DNA of 64,000 nt from Cantharellus purpuraceus (Eukaryota; Basidiomycota; Agaricomycetes; Cantharellales; Hydnaceae): NCBI GenBank assembly GCA_025174535.1, contig JALBUN010000010.1, positions 992,001 through 1,056,000 on the forward strand, written 5' to 3'. Under the pieces are notes generated by a model that was given only the letters and a program-made list of their open reading frames with translations, had not been told where the DNA came from and did not search any database. Both the position numbers and the translations under genes were made by a program. Positions within the stretch are counted from its first letter, which is position 1, and the number at the start of each line of letters is the position of its first letter. Positions 1 through 11,606 of the stretch are shown here, piece by piece.

Positions 1-3000
1 AGGATAATCTGGATTATCTTTGTTTTCATTTCGGCAGTGGCATCCCCACGACTTGCCATCACGTTCAAAAGGGCAGATGACAAGGGATCCAATAAACCTT
101 CTCGGATAAACATACGACAGAAGTCGTTCTTTGGAGTGGGGCTATGCAAATCAAAAACGCTTCCAATGCCATTGAGAGCGTGAACAACAAGATCAGTCTG
201 ATCAGCGTAATCTTCATCCAAGAGATCGACAAGAACTCGGAGACCACGGCAGCTGCATTAGAAAACAGCGTCGAGATGTGATGACAAGCATAGAATGAAT
301 CAACCTACGAGATGAACATCTGGAGCGTCAACACAGAGGAATGACAAAGCAAGCGAATGAAATTCGATGCTTCTAGTCGACACTCTGAAGAGAACTTTTT
401 CGATGTGAAGCCTACGAAGAATTAGTAATCGTGGGTAGTTGCGGATGCCAACTGACCCATCAAAACGGGGATGCCTCTAATAACAATGACTTTATTGTTA
501 TTGATCACTGAAACACATCAAACGACTCACCCAATAAGACAGAAGCTCTCCAGGATACCAAGATCGGACGTCACCAGCTGCGACAAAACAATTATTCTTC
601 TGCAAAGCATTAAGAAATCTGGTCTGACCAGATTGACAATCTGAAGAAGTCTCAGAATGACATCTCTAGCCGGCTTCGACTCCAGTACCTCCAGAATCGC
701 CAATAGACCATGTGATGACACCATTTGTCCTTGCATTTCGGGAGCTTCAATCATGACCGCTAACTGAAGGGATTCGGTCAATCTTGGTTACATAGGTAAA
801 GAAGCATACAGACTAGTTCATCGCACGCTTCTCTTAATGCAAAGTCAGGTGCATTTGGGACAAGTTCGTCTATGAGCCGATTGACAGTGGTGCTGAGTCT
901 CGCGTGCTTATCACGAACGAGGTTGGCTTCTAAATCATCCTCATCAAAGCCTTCGTCAATCTGTGAAATCAACTTCAGTGCAAATCATTACATATCCAAA
1001 TATGTTATGCGGCAAACCTCGGCGAATGGATCCTCCTCATCAGAAAGCTCATCCCCTAGCTACCAGATGTCAATGAATTGATCGCTTCAATTAATCGGAT
1101 AAGAGGCCAACCCAAGACTTGTTGGATAATCGCGTGGTTAGCTGCAATGCGCCAGGCGGCTCGGTGACTTTCAGACAATTAGTTTTGTAAAACTAGATCT
1201 AGAGGGTTAATCATACCAGGCCCATTCGGCTTGGCGAACACATCCTCATAATCCTCATCTTCTCCTTCCGTATAGCGACCAAAATCACTTGAACTCAGAG
1301 CTCGTATAGAATCGGATCTACCGAAAGATCCACTGACCGACGAGGCGCGGGAATGCGAGGAAGCAACAGGGCTGCGTCGTGTGCCTCGAGATTGATCCTG
1401 AGGAAGAGGCGCGGTTGAGGGAGAAGGCTCGACCTTCCCTAACCCGACCGTCTTGATATCATTAGGGTGAAAAAGCCCTTTTCGCACTGAATTTCTCATC
1501 TAATCGTCACAATCGTCACAATCAGCCTGACAGCCGGTAGAGATTCGAAGAAAAGCACCTTGAAATGCGCAACCTTCTGTTCCAACTCACCATCGTCGCC
1601 AATGTCAGAGTAATCCTCTACAATGGGGCTGATTTCAGGGGCAGGGGCCTTGACAAGTGAACTATTCGCCGAAGAGGCGGGACTTCGATGGGGTCGGATG
1701 GTTTGTGCATTTTCCTCGAGTCTCTCAGGCCCATCTGTTTTTTCAAGAGCTGCCATAGATGCGACTTCAGTCTTGGGGAAAATCTCTTACATACCTGCAA
1801 GCGACTGCATACCTTGCAGTTTGCTTAAGGAAATGCCTTCTTCAAAGTCATCATCCCAGTTATCGGTCTGTTCCTCTGGTGGCGCAAGAGCCAACGGCTG
1901 AATCTTCTCAATAAGGCCATAGGATCCAGCGGTAGCAGTTTTAGTCGTAGTGGTCGGACCAGGTTTCCAGGCCATCAAAGAGCTCGTAGAGGAGGAAGAG
2001 GGCATGGCGTCCACAGGCATAGGTGTCGGCGACATGTACCGCGGATCATTAACACGGTTCCGTCCTGCTGGTCCAGTAACTCTACTTGACACGTTACGTG
2101 TAGGTGCTGTATGTCCAGAGCGAGCAGAGAAAAAAATTGGAAACACACGAATAGCAAATGCAGAAAAGATACGAACATCTGAGCGCTTCATTCCATTCTT
2201 GCACTCGAAGAACCGCCTCATCGTAATTGGGATTCGAAAGTGGTCGTTCCCCCGCGCCGGATTTGACATCACCACCCGACATCTGTTTACGAGCTGCGGT
2301 CATCCATGGATGGCGTAGAAGTTTCTTGGCGGATATGCGAAGGTTACAGTCTTTTTGAAAGCAATGATATAAGAAGTCCTTGACAATCTAGACTTGCTTC
2401 AATAGGAGAGATATATGAACACGTAGCCATACTAACAGGTGATGCACCTTCAGGAATAGGAGGACAGTCATCTTGTACTATCCGGAAGAGTGCCGGCATT
2501 GGGTCGAGGAAATGATAGGGAGGCTTGCCTTCCAGTAGTTCAATGACGACACAGCCAACGCTCCTATAACGGGCTGCATTAACATTTAGAAATGTTACGA
2601 CAAAAACAAGTTTCCAACCATATGTCAGAAGCAGTTGTAGCACCAGATTGCTCTATAACTTCCGGGGCCACTGTGGGACTATTAACTGAATGAAACGGGT
2701 GAAAGGTATTATCATACGTACTCCAGTATGGACTGCCTACTACGGCAGCATCACTCACGGCACCAGTTGTTGTGCTACTTGCAACACCGAAGTCAGCCAG
2801 CTTGACACTGCCATCCTTATTGGTGAGAATATTTGCCCCCTTGATGTCTCTGTGAATGACACCTTGATCGTGTAGGTATACAAGCCCCTCAAGGACCTGA
2901 GAAATGTACACGGCTACAAGGTTCTCCGGGAACTTGCCAAAGCGCTTGCAAATATTATGTAGGGAGCCATTCTCACAATACCTACACGTGCGTCAGGGCA

Positions 3001-3555
3001 AGAGCGGCTCTAATATTAATAACTGGCCGGACGTACTCGAGTATAATATACAGAAACTCGCGCGTTTTGACAAATCCTTTGTATTTGACGATATTGGGGT
3101 GCTATTGGTAGACAGGAAAAAAGGCGTGACCAAAACGATAGACAATTGTCAAACAGTGTTCATACATTCAGATTCTTAAGAAGATCTATTTCCGACTGCA
3201 CAACAACCGCGTGAGCAGCAACGACGTGAACGATCAAGTTGAACTAACCATAATCTCGCCCAGCTCACCCCTGGGGATATTGCTCAGCTGGATCTGCTTG
3301 ACAGCCACGGTCTCTCCGGTTGTCCAATTGAGGGCCCCTACACGATCATGTTGATTTCAAGTCATGGCATGGCACCAGGAATAATGAAGCTACTTACGAT
3401 ACACTTGACCGAACGCGCCCTTACCAAGGGAGTCTCCAAGTTGCTATAGCGAGCGGTTCATGGCATCTCTACACGGTCTCACATTCAAATGCCAACTGAC
3501 TTACGTATTGGGCGAGCCCATTGCTACTGGGATCAAGCTGACTCTTGGTTGACAT
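1..3555 (-). CDS. sepH: Septation-type Ser/Thr protein kinase, SepH/Cdc7-like (3' end outside window)
   Basis: STE-family kinase of the septation initiation network type (Aspergillus SepH, fission yeast Cdc7, related to plant MAP3K-epsilon), which in that family triggers septum formation after mitosis. The start at 3555 opens MSTKSQLD. A first intron follows, then the glycine loop GKGAFGQVY (residues about 24-32), the ATP-binding lysine in VAVKQI, the catalytic loop [10 protein letters not shown] near 2850, the DFG motif in KLADFGVAS near 2790, and APEVIEQ after another intron. The catalytic domain ends near 2300. A long Ser/Pro-rich linker follows, then a helical region (about 1-1000) that fits the armadillo-like C-terminus of the family. 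Many short introns split the gene. The end lies beyond base 1. The kinase family is secure; the exact ortholog is an inference from domain order. Confidence 0.85.
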
Positions 3556-3818
3556 GACGCGCTGTATCAACCCACCAGATGACGAGTTAGGACGGACAAG
3601 TAGTCCGTAAGATGAGAATCAACGTGTCAATCGGGAGGAGTGTGGAAATGAGGTGTCGTCGTCAGGGCTGCGCGAGCCACTATAATGTAAGAGATCGGTT
3701 GGATGAGCGCGACAGTAATTTCAAGGGGCGCGTCGAAGCGCGCATTCGAACCGTCACACTAGCAAGAACAATCATCACTCTCCTACGACTAGCTCGTAAA
3801 TTAGCAGGCTTGAGAACA

Positions 3819-4944
3819 ATGGGAAAATGGAGGATTGGTATAGTCCAAATGGCGCCCGAGGTAACTTTGAATGTTTGACCGGTGACATATCTTCTTACTG
3901 CAGCCCTCTTCAAGCTGGGGCAAGTCCAGAAGAACACGAGAAAACTACTCGATTTGACAGCCAAGTGACGCTTTCCCTGCCTTCCCTCTTTCCAGCTCAT
4001 CGATCGACATGAGCTAGAATCCAGCCTGGGCGTGTAGACCTGCTCTGTCTTCCCGAAATGGCCTTAACTGGTATCACGATGTTAATGATGTGCTACCTTC
4101 TGCAGGATACTGACTTCTGGTAGGCTATGCATTCCCTACGGCAGAAGCCATAAAACCATATCTTGAACAACCTCGTGTCGGACCAACTTCGCGCTGCTGC
4201 AGTGACTTGGCGAAGAGGTTACGTTGTCACGTTATAGCTGGCTATCCAGAGGTATTAGACAGCAACGAGCCTGAACCGTCTGGACATTCTGTTGGTTTCA
4301 ATAGTGCTGTCATATACGATCCGGATGGTAATTGGCAAGGCGGCTATCGTAAAACGAATTTATTCATGACGGACATGATTTGGGCCCATGAGGGTTAGTC
4401 TTTGTTTTTCTGGCTTTCCAGTGTTTCAACCATCACACGAAGCCAGGCAAAGGCTTTGGTCTTTTCGATCTAGGAGATCCTCTAGGTAGGATTTCCCTGG
4501 GCATTTGTATGGATTTGAACCCCTTTCCTCCCGCTGTTTGGACTCCCCAGGAAGGCCCGTACGAACTTGCTAGCTTCGCCATCGACAATAATACACGCCT
4601 TCTGATTATCCTTTGTGCCTGGCTGGACTCCAAGGCGCATCCAGAAGAACCATGGGACAAACAGACGGTTAACTATTGGCTCGCCAGGCTCCTTCCCTTG
4701 TGGAGACGCACTAACGAGCAACAAGTGGAGTCAGATACAATCGTCGTAATTTGTAACAGAGCGGGTGCAGACGGAGGTTCGTACTACTCTAGGACTAAAA
4801 CAATACCTACTTCTAACCCTATGGCAAGACACGCTCTTTGCTGGCACGTCAAGCATTTTCAGGCTCTCTCAGAGAAAAGATGCCCCTGAAATCTTAGGAC
4901 TGATGCGCCGGAATGAGGAAGGCGTTCGTGTACTCGAGATTTAA
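3819..4944 (+). CDS. NTA1: Protein N-terminal asparagine/glutamine amidohydrolase (Nta1-like, nitrilase superfamily)
   Basis: Carbon-nitrogen hydrolase of the yeast Nta1 type, which deamidates N-terminal Asn/Gln so that proteins enter the Arg/N-degron pathway. The start at 3819 gives MGKWRIGIVQMAPE, and the coding sequence continues after an intron as LGQVQKNTRKLLDL. The catalytic triad of the superfamily is visible: Glu in LCLPEMALTG, Lys in YRKTNLF and Cys in GICMDLNPF. The tail DAPEILGLMRRNEEGV ends at 4944. Four or five short introns interrupt it. It is divergent from the kinase gene (264 bp between starts) and convergent with the uL5m gene. The match to Nta1 rather than another nitrilase rests on the spacing and wording of these motifs; I consider it strong. 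Confidence 0.86.
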
Positions 4945-5435
4945 TTTCGGCGACGTTGGCTCCAGCATCTTTAGACGCTACATATCTGTACACAAGAAGT
5001 AATCTATAGATTCCACTTGGCCGAATACTCAAGCCTCTCTGCATGTTTGAGACTGATCTTAGTCCATACTATTAACCGGGGTGTTTGTTGAATACGTGAC
5101 GAAGAATCTGCAATTGTATGGTTTCGTTCACTGTTTATCACGCGGCATAACTCGTGGGGAAATAAACAGGTTTTTTGAAAATATCCAGTTACGGCAATGG
5201 ATCAATCTTAGTGCAGCCACGTAGTGAATGAATGTCGCATAATACTACGGGTCATTGCTATGACCCTTCCATATGCACCTACGGTACCATCGTTTGCTGA
5301 ATGGTTGCATCAAGACGCTGCAGACCGACACTGATCGTCAAAGAAGGTAGAGACTATATCTTCTATGAATGAAGTGGTGACAAATAGTATAATGCTACAA
5401 AGATTTTGTAATTAATATACGCGCTCCGCTTTGCG
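4945..5435. other. Intergenic, convergent 3' ends of NTA1 and uL5m
   Basis: No coding exon, RNA gene or repeat is recognisable. The stretch should contain the two facing 3' untranslated regions and poly(A) sites. Confidence 0.6.
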
Positions 5436-6299
5436 TTAGCGGGTTGAACGTATAAATGGTATTTGAAACCCTGACAAGAGGGTCCTGGCACGTGCCTGAG
5501 CACCTTGGCCTCTAGCGTTGGTGATGAAGTGCATGTGAAACCCGTGTACCCGTGGATAGGAATCCAAATTGACCTCGATTTGAGGGAATAACCCCATTGC
5601 ATTCGGTGGCAGCCCGAATGAAACTACTCCGGATACCCCAGAGGGTGTCTGCTGAGACCGACGCTGAGGAGGCATTTCTACCCCCGAGAACTCCCGGAGC
5701 CGTGGCAAAACGAATTGTACGAGGCTCCCCAGGAACTCATACATTCTGTCCCCCGTCATCTCTACCTTGACTCCTACCGGTAAACCAGGTCGAATCCAAC
5801 CTCCCTCAGTTTTCCGCCCTTTGACAATCTGAACACCTTCCCGGTGTCGAAGTCCACCGCCTTGGTTTGTTTCGCCAGACAATGCACGGAATGCCATGAT
5901 GGCGCTGAGAAGATGACTGCGATTGGAGGTTGCCTCTTTAACCATGGTATGCAATGCAATCTTTTCCAATCGAATCACATTATCCGGCGTAGAAGGTGGT
6001 GAAGGTTTTCTCCCTACTTGAATTCCTCCACGGGGAATGTTACGTCGGTTCTTGGTATACGGATCTTCAGGGTCGTATTTCATGTTGGGCTCTCTTAGGG
6101 GCTGACGCGGTCTGAACTGGTGGCTATATGTCATGTACATAGCATCATCACGCAGAGTATCGTAGTAATGGTCTGCAAGGCGCGAAGGATGGGTGCTCCT
6201 TAAGATGATGTTGACATGCGGCCGGGGAAGAGAATAACGTGGCTTTCCGTCCTTAAAGCGGTACCGCATACGCGGTCGTGGCATACGAGGTCGCGGCAT
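5436..6299 (-). CDS. MRPL7: Mitochondrial large-subunit ribosomal protein uL5m (MRPL7)
   Basis: Mitochondrial uL5, a large-subunit protein bound to 5S-equivalent RNA sites and the central protuberance. A single 287-residue exon carries family signatures: PHVNIILRSTHPSRLADHY and YMTYSHQ near the N-terminus, the middle GETNQGGG and GVQIVKGRKTEGGWIRPG, then LVQFVLPRLREF, and the C-terminal GFHMHFITNA. Its length is close to that of other fungal uL5m proteins. The start at 6299 opens a basic stretch in which MPRPR is encoded twice in tandem, suitable for a short mitochondrial presequence. It is divergent from TAF6 with 113 bp between start codons. The absence of introns is unusual for this window. 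Confidence 0.9.
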   Translation of the reverse strand: MPRPRMPRPRMRYRFKDGKPRYSLPRPHVNIILRSTHPSRLADHYYDTLRDDAMYMTYSHQFRPRQPLREPNMKYDPEDPYTKNRRNIPRGGIQVGRKPSPPSTPDNVIRLEKIALHTMVKEATSNRSHLLSAIMAFRALSGETNQGGGLRHREGVQIVKGRKTEGGWIRPGLPVGVKVEMTGDRMYEFLGSLVQFVLPRLREFSGVEMPPQRRSQQTPSGVSGVVSFGLPPNAMGLFPQIEVNLDSYPRVHGFHMHFITNARGQGAQARARTLLSGFQIPFIRSTR

Positions 6300-6412
6300 G
6301 GAGATTGGAGTAGGTCGCTTGACCGTTAGTGCTTACGCCGGACCGGAGTTTGAACTTCTTGAATTTCATTACATAACTCGTAGATGCCGCGGACCCAGTT
6401 TGCCACAGCAGC

Positions 6413-7997
6413 ATGAATGGCAAACAGAAAGCTCGTATACAGACTGGCGTATACAAACCTGAGTCTATCAAGGTGAGGATGCATTGACATTTGCTTGGAA
6501 AACCTAATGGTCAATAAAAGGACGTCGCGGAATCACTGGGTATCAACAACTTGTCGGATGACGTCGCATCTGCATTAGCCAGCGACGTCGAATATAGGAT
6601 CCATCAGGTGGTCGAAGTACGTAGACCTCCATTAACTCTGCATTGTAGCTTAGCCATTTTCCTCACAGGAAGCCTCACGTTTTACACGCCATGCTCGGCG
6701 GACCACCATGACACCGTCAGATATTGATCATGCGCTTCGTGTCCTTAACATTGAGCCGCTCTATGGTCACTCGCCCGCAAACCCGCCTCGTTTTCGGAAG
6801 GCCCAGCCGCACCCCAGTGCTCCTCCTGTATATTTTGTTGAGGATGAAGAGCTTGACTTCGATAGACTTCTCAGGGAAGAGAAGGTCTTTCTACCCAAAG
6901 GCGTCAGTTGGACTGCACACTGGCTTGCAGTGGAGGGTGTGCAACCACTCATCCCAGAGAATCCACCCTCGATACCATCCACCGAACCGGTGCTAGAGCA
7001 ACCGGCAACGAATGCGCCAGCTCAAAACGGTGTGCCAGGTTCTCCTCCACGCACCCAGTTCCCACCAACGCCACCTTCCCCATCACGTCCCGTCTCACAA
7101 AGTATTAAAAAGCCGGCTGTCAAGCATCCACTAGTCAAGCACGTGCTTTCACGCGAACTCCAACTCTACTACAACCGCTTGACGGGTTCTCTTATCCCTC
7201 CTCCATCTGACCATGCAAAGCGTAGTGCAGCACTTGCAAGCCTACGGATCGATGCAGGTCTTCAGAGTCTTTTGCCATACCTCGTTCGTTGGGTGGCAGA
7301 AGGCGTTGTCAATTCTCTAAAGGCAGGTTTGGATACCGAAATGGAGGGTCGCACTCTTGAGGTGTGGCTCGAAGTCCTCGGGGCACTTCTTGACAATTCC
7401 AACTTTTTTATCGAGCCTTATCTACACCAGATTTTACCTCCTTTACTCTCTATTCTTCTTACCGCGACTCTTCCTTCTGTGAACGCAACACATCTCCGCA
7501 CCCTTGCCGCGCAAACGCTATCTCGTCTACTCACCGCCCATTCCACTACATATCCATCCCTGTCTCCACGCCTCATGAAAACCTTACTCCTTGCATTAAT
7601 TTCACCCGGCAAAAGCAAAGGCACGCGAGAGGGTGCTGTTCGAGGCCTCATGGGTGTAGGAAAAGAGGCTACACGTAAGGGTCTCATTGAAAGTGGAGGC
7701 GTCAAAGTTGTTGGCGATGAGCTCGATGGGGAACTGGGAAACGAAAGTATTGTTGCGGCTGTGTTTGTAAGTGTCTCTCTTGACACTTCTTCAGAATTTA
7801 TAGAGCCACATTTTCAGGACGCGTTAATTTCTCTCCGGACGCCCTCCGCTGCCGAACCAGTCCCGCTCGATCCTGATTCAGATCGTGATAAGCCGACAGT
7901 TGAGCGGCTTCGCGAAACATTTGGTGACTTTTTTGCGCGGAGAATGATGAACGATGGCGAGTGGGCGAGAGCAATTCTTTCGGGTCCTGGAGGCTAA
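6413..7997 (+). CDS. TAF6: TAF6, TFIID/SAGA subunit with histone fold and HEAT domain
   Basis: TATA-binding-protein-associated factor 6, which pairs with TAF9 through its histone fold in TFIID and SAGA. Three exons can be joined: MNGKQ...GVYKPESIK from 6413, then [18 protein letters not shown], then, after a second intron, a long exon with [18 protein letters not shown]. These three blocks form the conserved histone fold (residues about 15-85). The C-terminal part from about residue 190 ([12 protein letters not shown] onward) is the alpha-helical HEAT-repeat TAF6C domain. A Pro-rich linker lies between. The predicted length is about 495 residues, usual for fungi. The start rests on the first exon fitting the frame and family motif. 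Confidence 0.92.
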
Positions 7998-8075
7998 TTG
8001 TAATTGGGCCACTACTTTGTATTTTTTGATATATTTGTGCAAAACAACGCATTCAGTGTTCACTCAAGCACGTGG

Positions 8076-9061
8076 TCATTTACCTCGACTAGCCAACCTG
8101 CGCGACTTGCCCAGTCTTTTTGTTCCACGACTCATACCTCTGTTTCCCTTTCCTCCTCTACCTCCCCGCCCCCCTCCACGACCTCCAGAATCAAATTGAT
8201 CTGTAGACTCGCGAGTATTCTGCTTAGCACGCCACCCGACTGAACCGCGACCACCATATCCGTACTTCTCGTCTCGTTTTGTACGAGGCATTCGTGGTTT
8301 TTTGGTTGGACGATCGGTGATAGCATCCTCAAGTGCTACATCAAAGTCCTCCCCTTGAGTGTCATCCAGTGCGCCTCCTTTGCGCTCTGTTGCTCGCGTT
8401 CATATCATAAATAACCTGAAATATGGACACTCACTCCGCTTCAGGCCCTTGATCTTCTCGTCAAGATCCTTCTTACTCTTCTCCCGTTCTCGCGCTTTCT
8501 CCACCTGGACTTGTTTGCCAAACTTCTTGCCCTCCCTCTCCTTCCGTTTATCTTCACCCTTCTTGATAGTCGCTTTCTCGTCAAGTAGGCGTTGTCGAAT
8601 GCGTTCCATGTGCGCATCTGACTTGACCATCTCTGCAAAATAGTCGCTCGGTCTGGTGAACGGAAGATCGTATGATGCAGCCAGAGTACGTGCTGCTTCG
8701 GCAGAGTGAAGTGCTTGTTTGTAAAACGAGAGTTCACGGTCCAGATCATTCGAAACATCGACATCGTGTACAGACGGATATGTCGTCGCAAGTGTGTCCG
8801 TCCAAGGTAGACCCGGGTCTAACTTGATATTGTCCCGAATGCGCTCCATTGCATTCTTAGGAAATCATGTAAATATTCAGCGCCTGTAGACACTAGAAAA
8901 ATACACACTTTGTTATTAATGATGATTTTTTGATGTGGAACTGTATCGTCATCAACGGAGGAGACCTCGTCTAGTTCAACCGCATCACCGTCCTCGTCTT
9001 CATCGGTTGATACATTATCGCCCTCTTCATCGAAATCTTTAATGGCCGCAAGAGGAGGCAT
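8076..9061 (-). CDS. EBP2: rRNA-processing protein EBP2
   Basis: Nucleolar EBP2 (EBNA1-binding protein 2 family), needed for 60S subunit maturation. From the start at 9061 an acidic stretch (STDEDEDGDAVELDEV) leads to VPHQKIIINNK. After an intron the core follows: ERIRDNIKLDPGLPWTDTL, ELSFYKQALHSAEAA, PFTRPSDYFAEMVKSD and a long basic coiled coil. A second intron leads to the family tail KPRMPRTKRDEKYGYGGR and a Gly/Arg-rich end with nucleolar character. A TGA lies directly before the chosen ATG in frame, which fixes the start unless an upstream exon exists. It is divergent from the dynactin p62 gene. Confidence 0.92.
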
Positions 9062-9205
9062 TCAACAGCCGTTTCTGAAGATGGTCAAAGCGTCGAACTA
9101 TTACCGTTTGGCGTGTTCCTTACAGTAAGTCGACTGGGTGATTTTGGTCTAAGTGCACAAATCTAAGCTCCGCTTTACGATTTATCGACAAGTTTGCCAC
9201 AAGTT

Positions 9206-11112
9206 ATGCCTTCCGTGCTTTACCACTGCCCATGTCTGTCTACCTCCACGGCACCTCCACCACCCAGCCTACCTTCATCGTCATATTCACTTCGTCCTTT
9301 ACACAGCTTGTATTTTTGTGAGGAGTGCGACGCTGTAAGATGTAATCGTTGCGTGTCGATCGAAGTAAGTGGGTACTACTGCCCAAATTGCCTCTTTGAG
9401 GTCCCCAGTGCCAGTGTAAGGGCAGAGAAGAACAGGCGAGTATGCACTTTAGGTGATGCAACCTGTATGGACTAATCTTTTTTGCTGCAGATGCGCAAGG
9501 AACTGTTTCCTTTGTCCACACTGTCGAAACACGCTGTCTGTTGTGCCATCCGACCCGCCAGAATCTAGTAGCTCTTTTTCAAGTCCTATATCTGGTAGCG
9601 CTATTGGGGAACCTCCTTTCTTCCTTTATTGTAACTCATGCCGCTGGGATTCTGCGGATGTCGGAATTGTATTTGACAAGCCCACAGGACTTGCCGGTGT
9701 GCCTTACATTATTGTCAATGGAAGGCAGACCAGAACTAAATGGACCGAAACTCAGTGCAACTCCAAAAATACGAGGATTCTGCCCCGGATTCTCTGGAGT
9801 TTGAGCGACTAAAGGAGCATTTTGAGCCATTCATCCGCGCTTCTACTCTGGCTGCCTCTTCCAACCCACCTCCCACATCTTCCATCCATACTAATCCAAT
9901 CACTGCAGCTGCATCGTCCGCGTTAGCACGTGACATACCCGGTGTCAGTAAATATTCAGCCATGAGTAGATATGGTCGTTCTAGGACAGACAAAAATTTG
10001 AACAAGGACGAATTGGCCCCATACAAGAGTAGAGTCGAGGCAGGTGCGGGGGGTGGACTAGGACACGGAGGTGGTGAGGAAGATGTAGAATTTCTGACGA
10101 AGTTGGGCAACATTAGCGACGCGGCCACGGTCGATCAGCACTGGGTTGGGAGCTGGACGCCTTCTTTGCATGGCAGGTATGTAAACTTATTTTTCCCTTA
10201 TCGTGGTGTTCGTCAATCAGTCTTCAAGCGATCTCAAGCCCTTGCGAATACCGCTTCACTCTAAAAAGTCAAAACGATGTCCGACATGCCGCCATATCCT
10301 TATCAAGCCCGAACAGAAAGCACAATCTGTGCGGTACAAAATCAAGCTTGTCGCTGCTAACTATCTCCCTGCTATTTCGGTGTCCTTGCCTTCACTGGCT
10401 CCACCCCCCGCTACCGTTGCGACTTTGAAGCGCTCAATGATTAGCAAGCCTACGCACGAAGACGACAAAGCGAATCAAGCGCAGATGCAAGCTGGCAAGA
10501 CCTATCCGTTCCATTTGGCATTGACAAATCCTCTATACGACCCAATCACAGTCAAGCTCTCTATGCAGCGTACGGCAATGCCGGCAGGAAAGCGCCCCCC
10601 TTTCGCGATCTCGTTGCCTAATGCCACGTTCCCTATTGCCGCGTACGCAGAGGCATGGGAGTACGACGACGACGAGGAGATGTTTGGTGATGAACCCGAG
10701 GACATTGACGAATTGTTAGAGATGAGGGGTATAGGGGTTGCGGAGAGAGAAGTGCGTGGAAAAGGGAAAATCAAAACTGTCGGAGTACTGGAAAAGAAAG
10801 CAAACATGACTGTCGTGGGTGGAGAGGTTGTAGTTGGCAAAGAAGGCAGAGGAGAAGTCAAGGTAATCCATAAGTCACCCCTTGCTGACGCTTGAAATGA
10901 CTCACGTATACCTCCCACAGTTCAATATGATGGTGTCGTATACCTATCGTTCAGACGACCCAACTCCATTAGATGGGGCCTCCGATGCGGGCACTGGAGC
11001 AACGAAGACATTTAAAAGCGGGTCTGGGCCTGAAATGAAGACATTTTCGTTCTACACAGTTGTTGACCTAGGGGTCATAGTATCTAAGGATGAGGCTAAG
11101 GCGGGAGACTAA
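9206..11112 (+). CDS. DCTN4: Dynactin subunit 4 (p62)
   Basis: p62 of the dynactin pointed-end complex, which helps dynein bind cargo. Cys pairs typical of the family are read in order: YHCPC, LYFCEECDAVRCNRC, YYCPNCLFEVPSASV, NRCARNCFLCPHC and LYCNSCRW. The C-terminal half has SKRCPTCRHILIKPEQK, then the beta-rich region, and ends KTFSFYTVVDLGVIVSKDEA...GD at 11112. I start at the ATG at 9206, which leaves 144 bp to EBP2. Another ATG at 9081, joined by an intron, would lie only 19 bp from the EBP2 start. The intron between AEKN and RCARN uses a GC donor (near 9436). The coding sequence needs at least five exons. Confidence 0.9.
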
Positions 11113-11606
11113 TTGCTTTGCACGGTGCATTGACTGTGGCATGATGTCTGACTATTTGCGCCCAAGACCCATTTGGACATGACATCGTATGAATCGCTCA
11201 GGATCTCGGGGAGTCGATGACCTCCGGAACGTTCCATCTTTCGCTAGACCAAAGACATACTCTCCAAGCCAACATAATACTCCAACATACATGCTGTTAA
11301 GTGACAACTGTGGCAGACGGGCCTTCCTCACAATATAATTGAGTAGTTTGCACGGTAAACAAAGCCGGAAAAAAAAAAAAAGAAGATCCAAGATACCTGA
11401 AGTAGGAGATGCGTTGCGATCCTGAGGCCGTGTGGGCGGGAGAGTGAAGAAAATACAAATGTGGCATAAAGAGATACGAGAGGAAGGCACGAATAGAAAG
11501 AGAAAAGGCGAGAGATAAGATGGGCAGAGAACGTGGAGGTGTCAGATATGAGATAGAAGAATAGGGAGTGGACAGGATAAGACGAACTAAAATGACCTGT
11601 GGCAGA
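11113..11606. other. Intergenic, convergent 3' ends
   Basis: Holds the facing 3' ends of the dynactin p62 gene and the Ser-rich CaaX gene. A run of about 14 A lies near 11370. No other gene or RNA is seen. Confidence 0.55.

Noticed and set aside
4505..4525. GGATTTGAACCCC, like a tRNA B box on the minus strand
   Set aside because: It encodes CMDLNPF, the nitrilase active-site Cys region, and no tRNA arms surround it.
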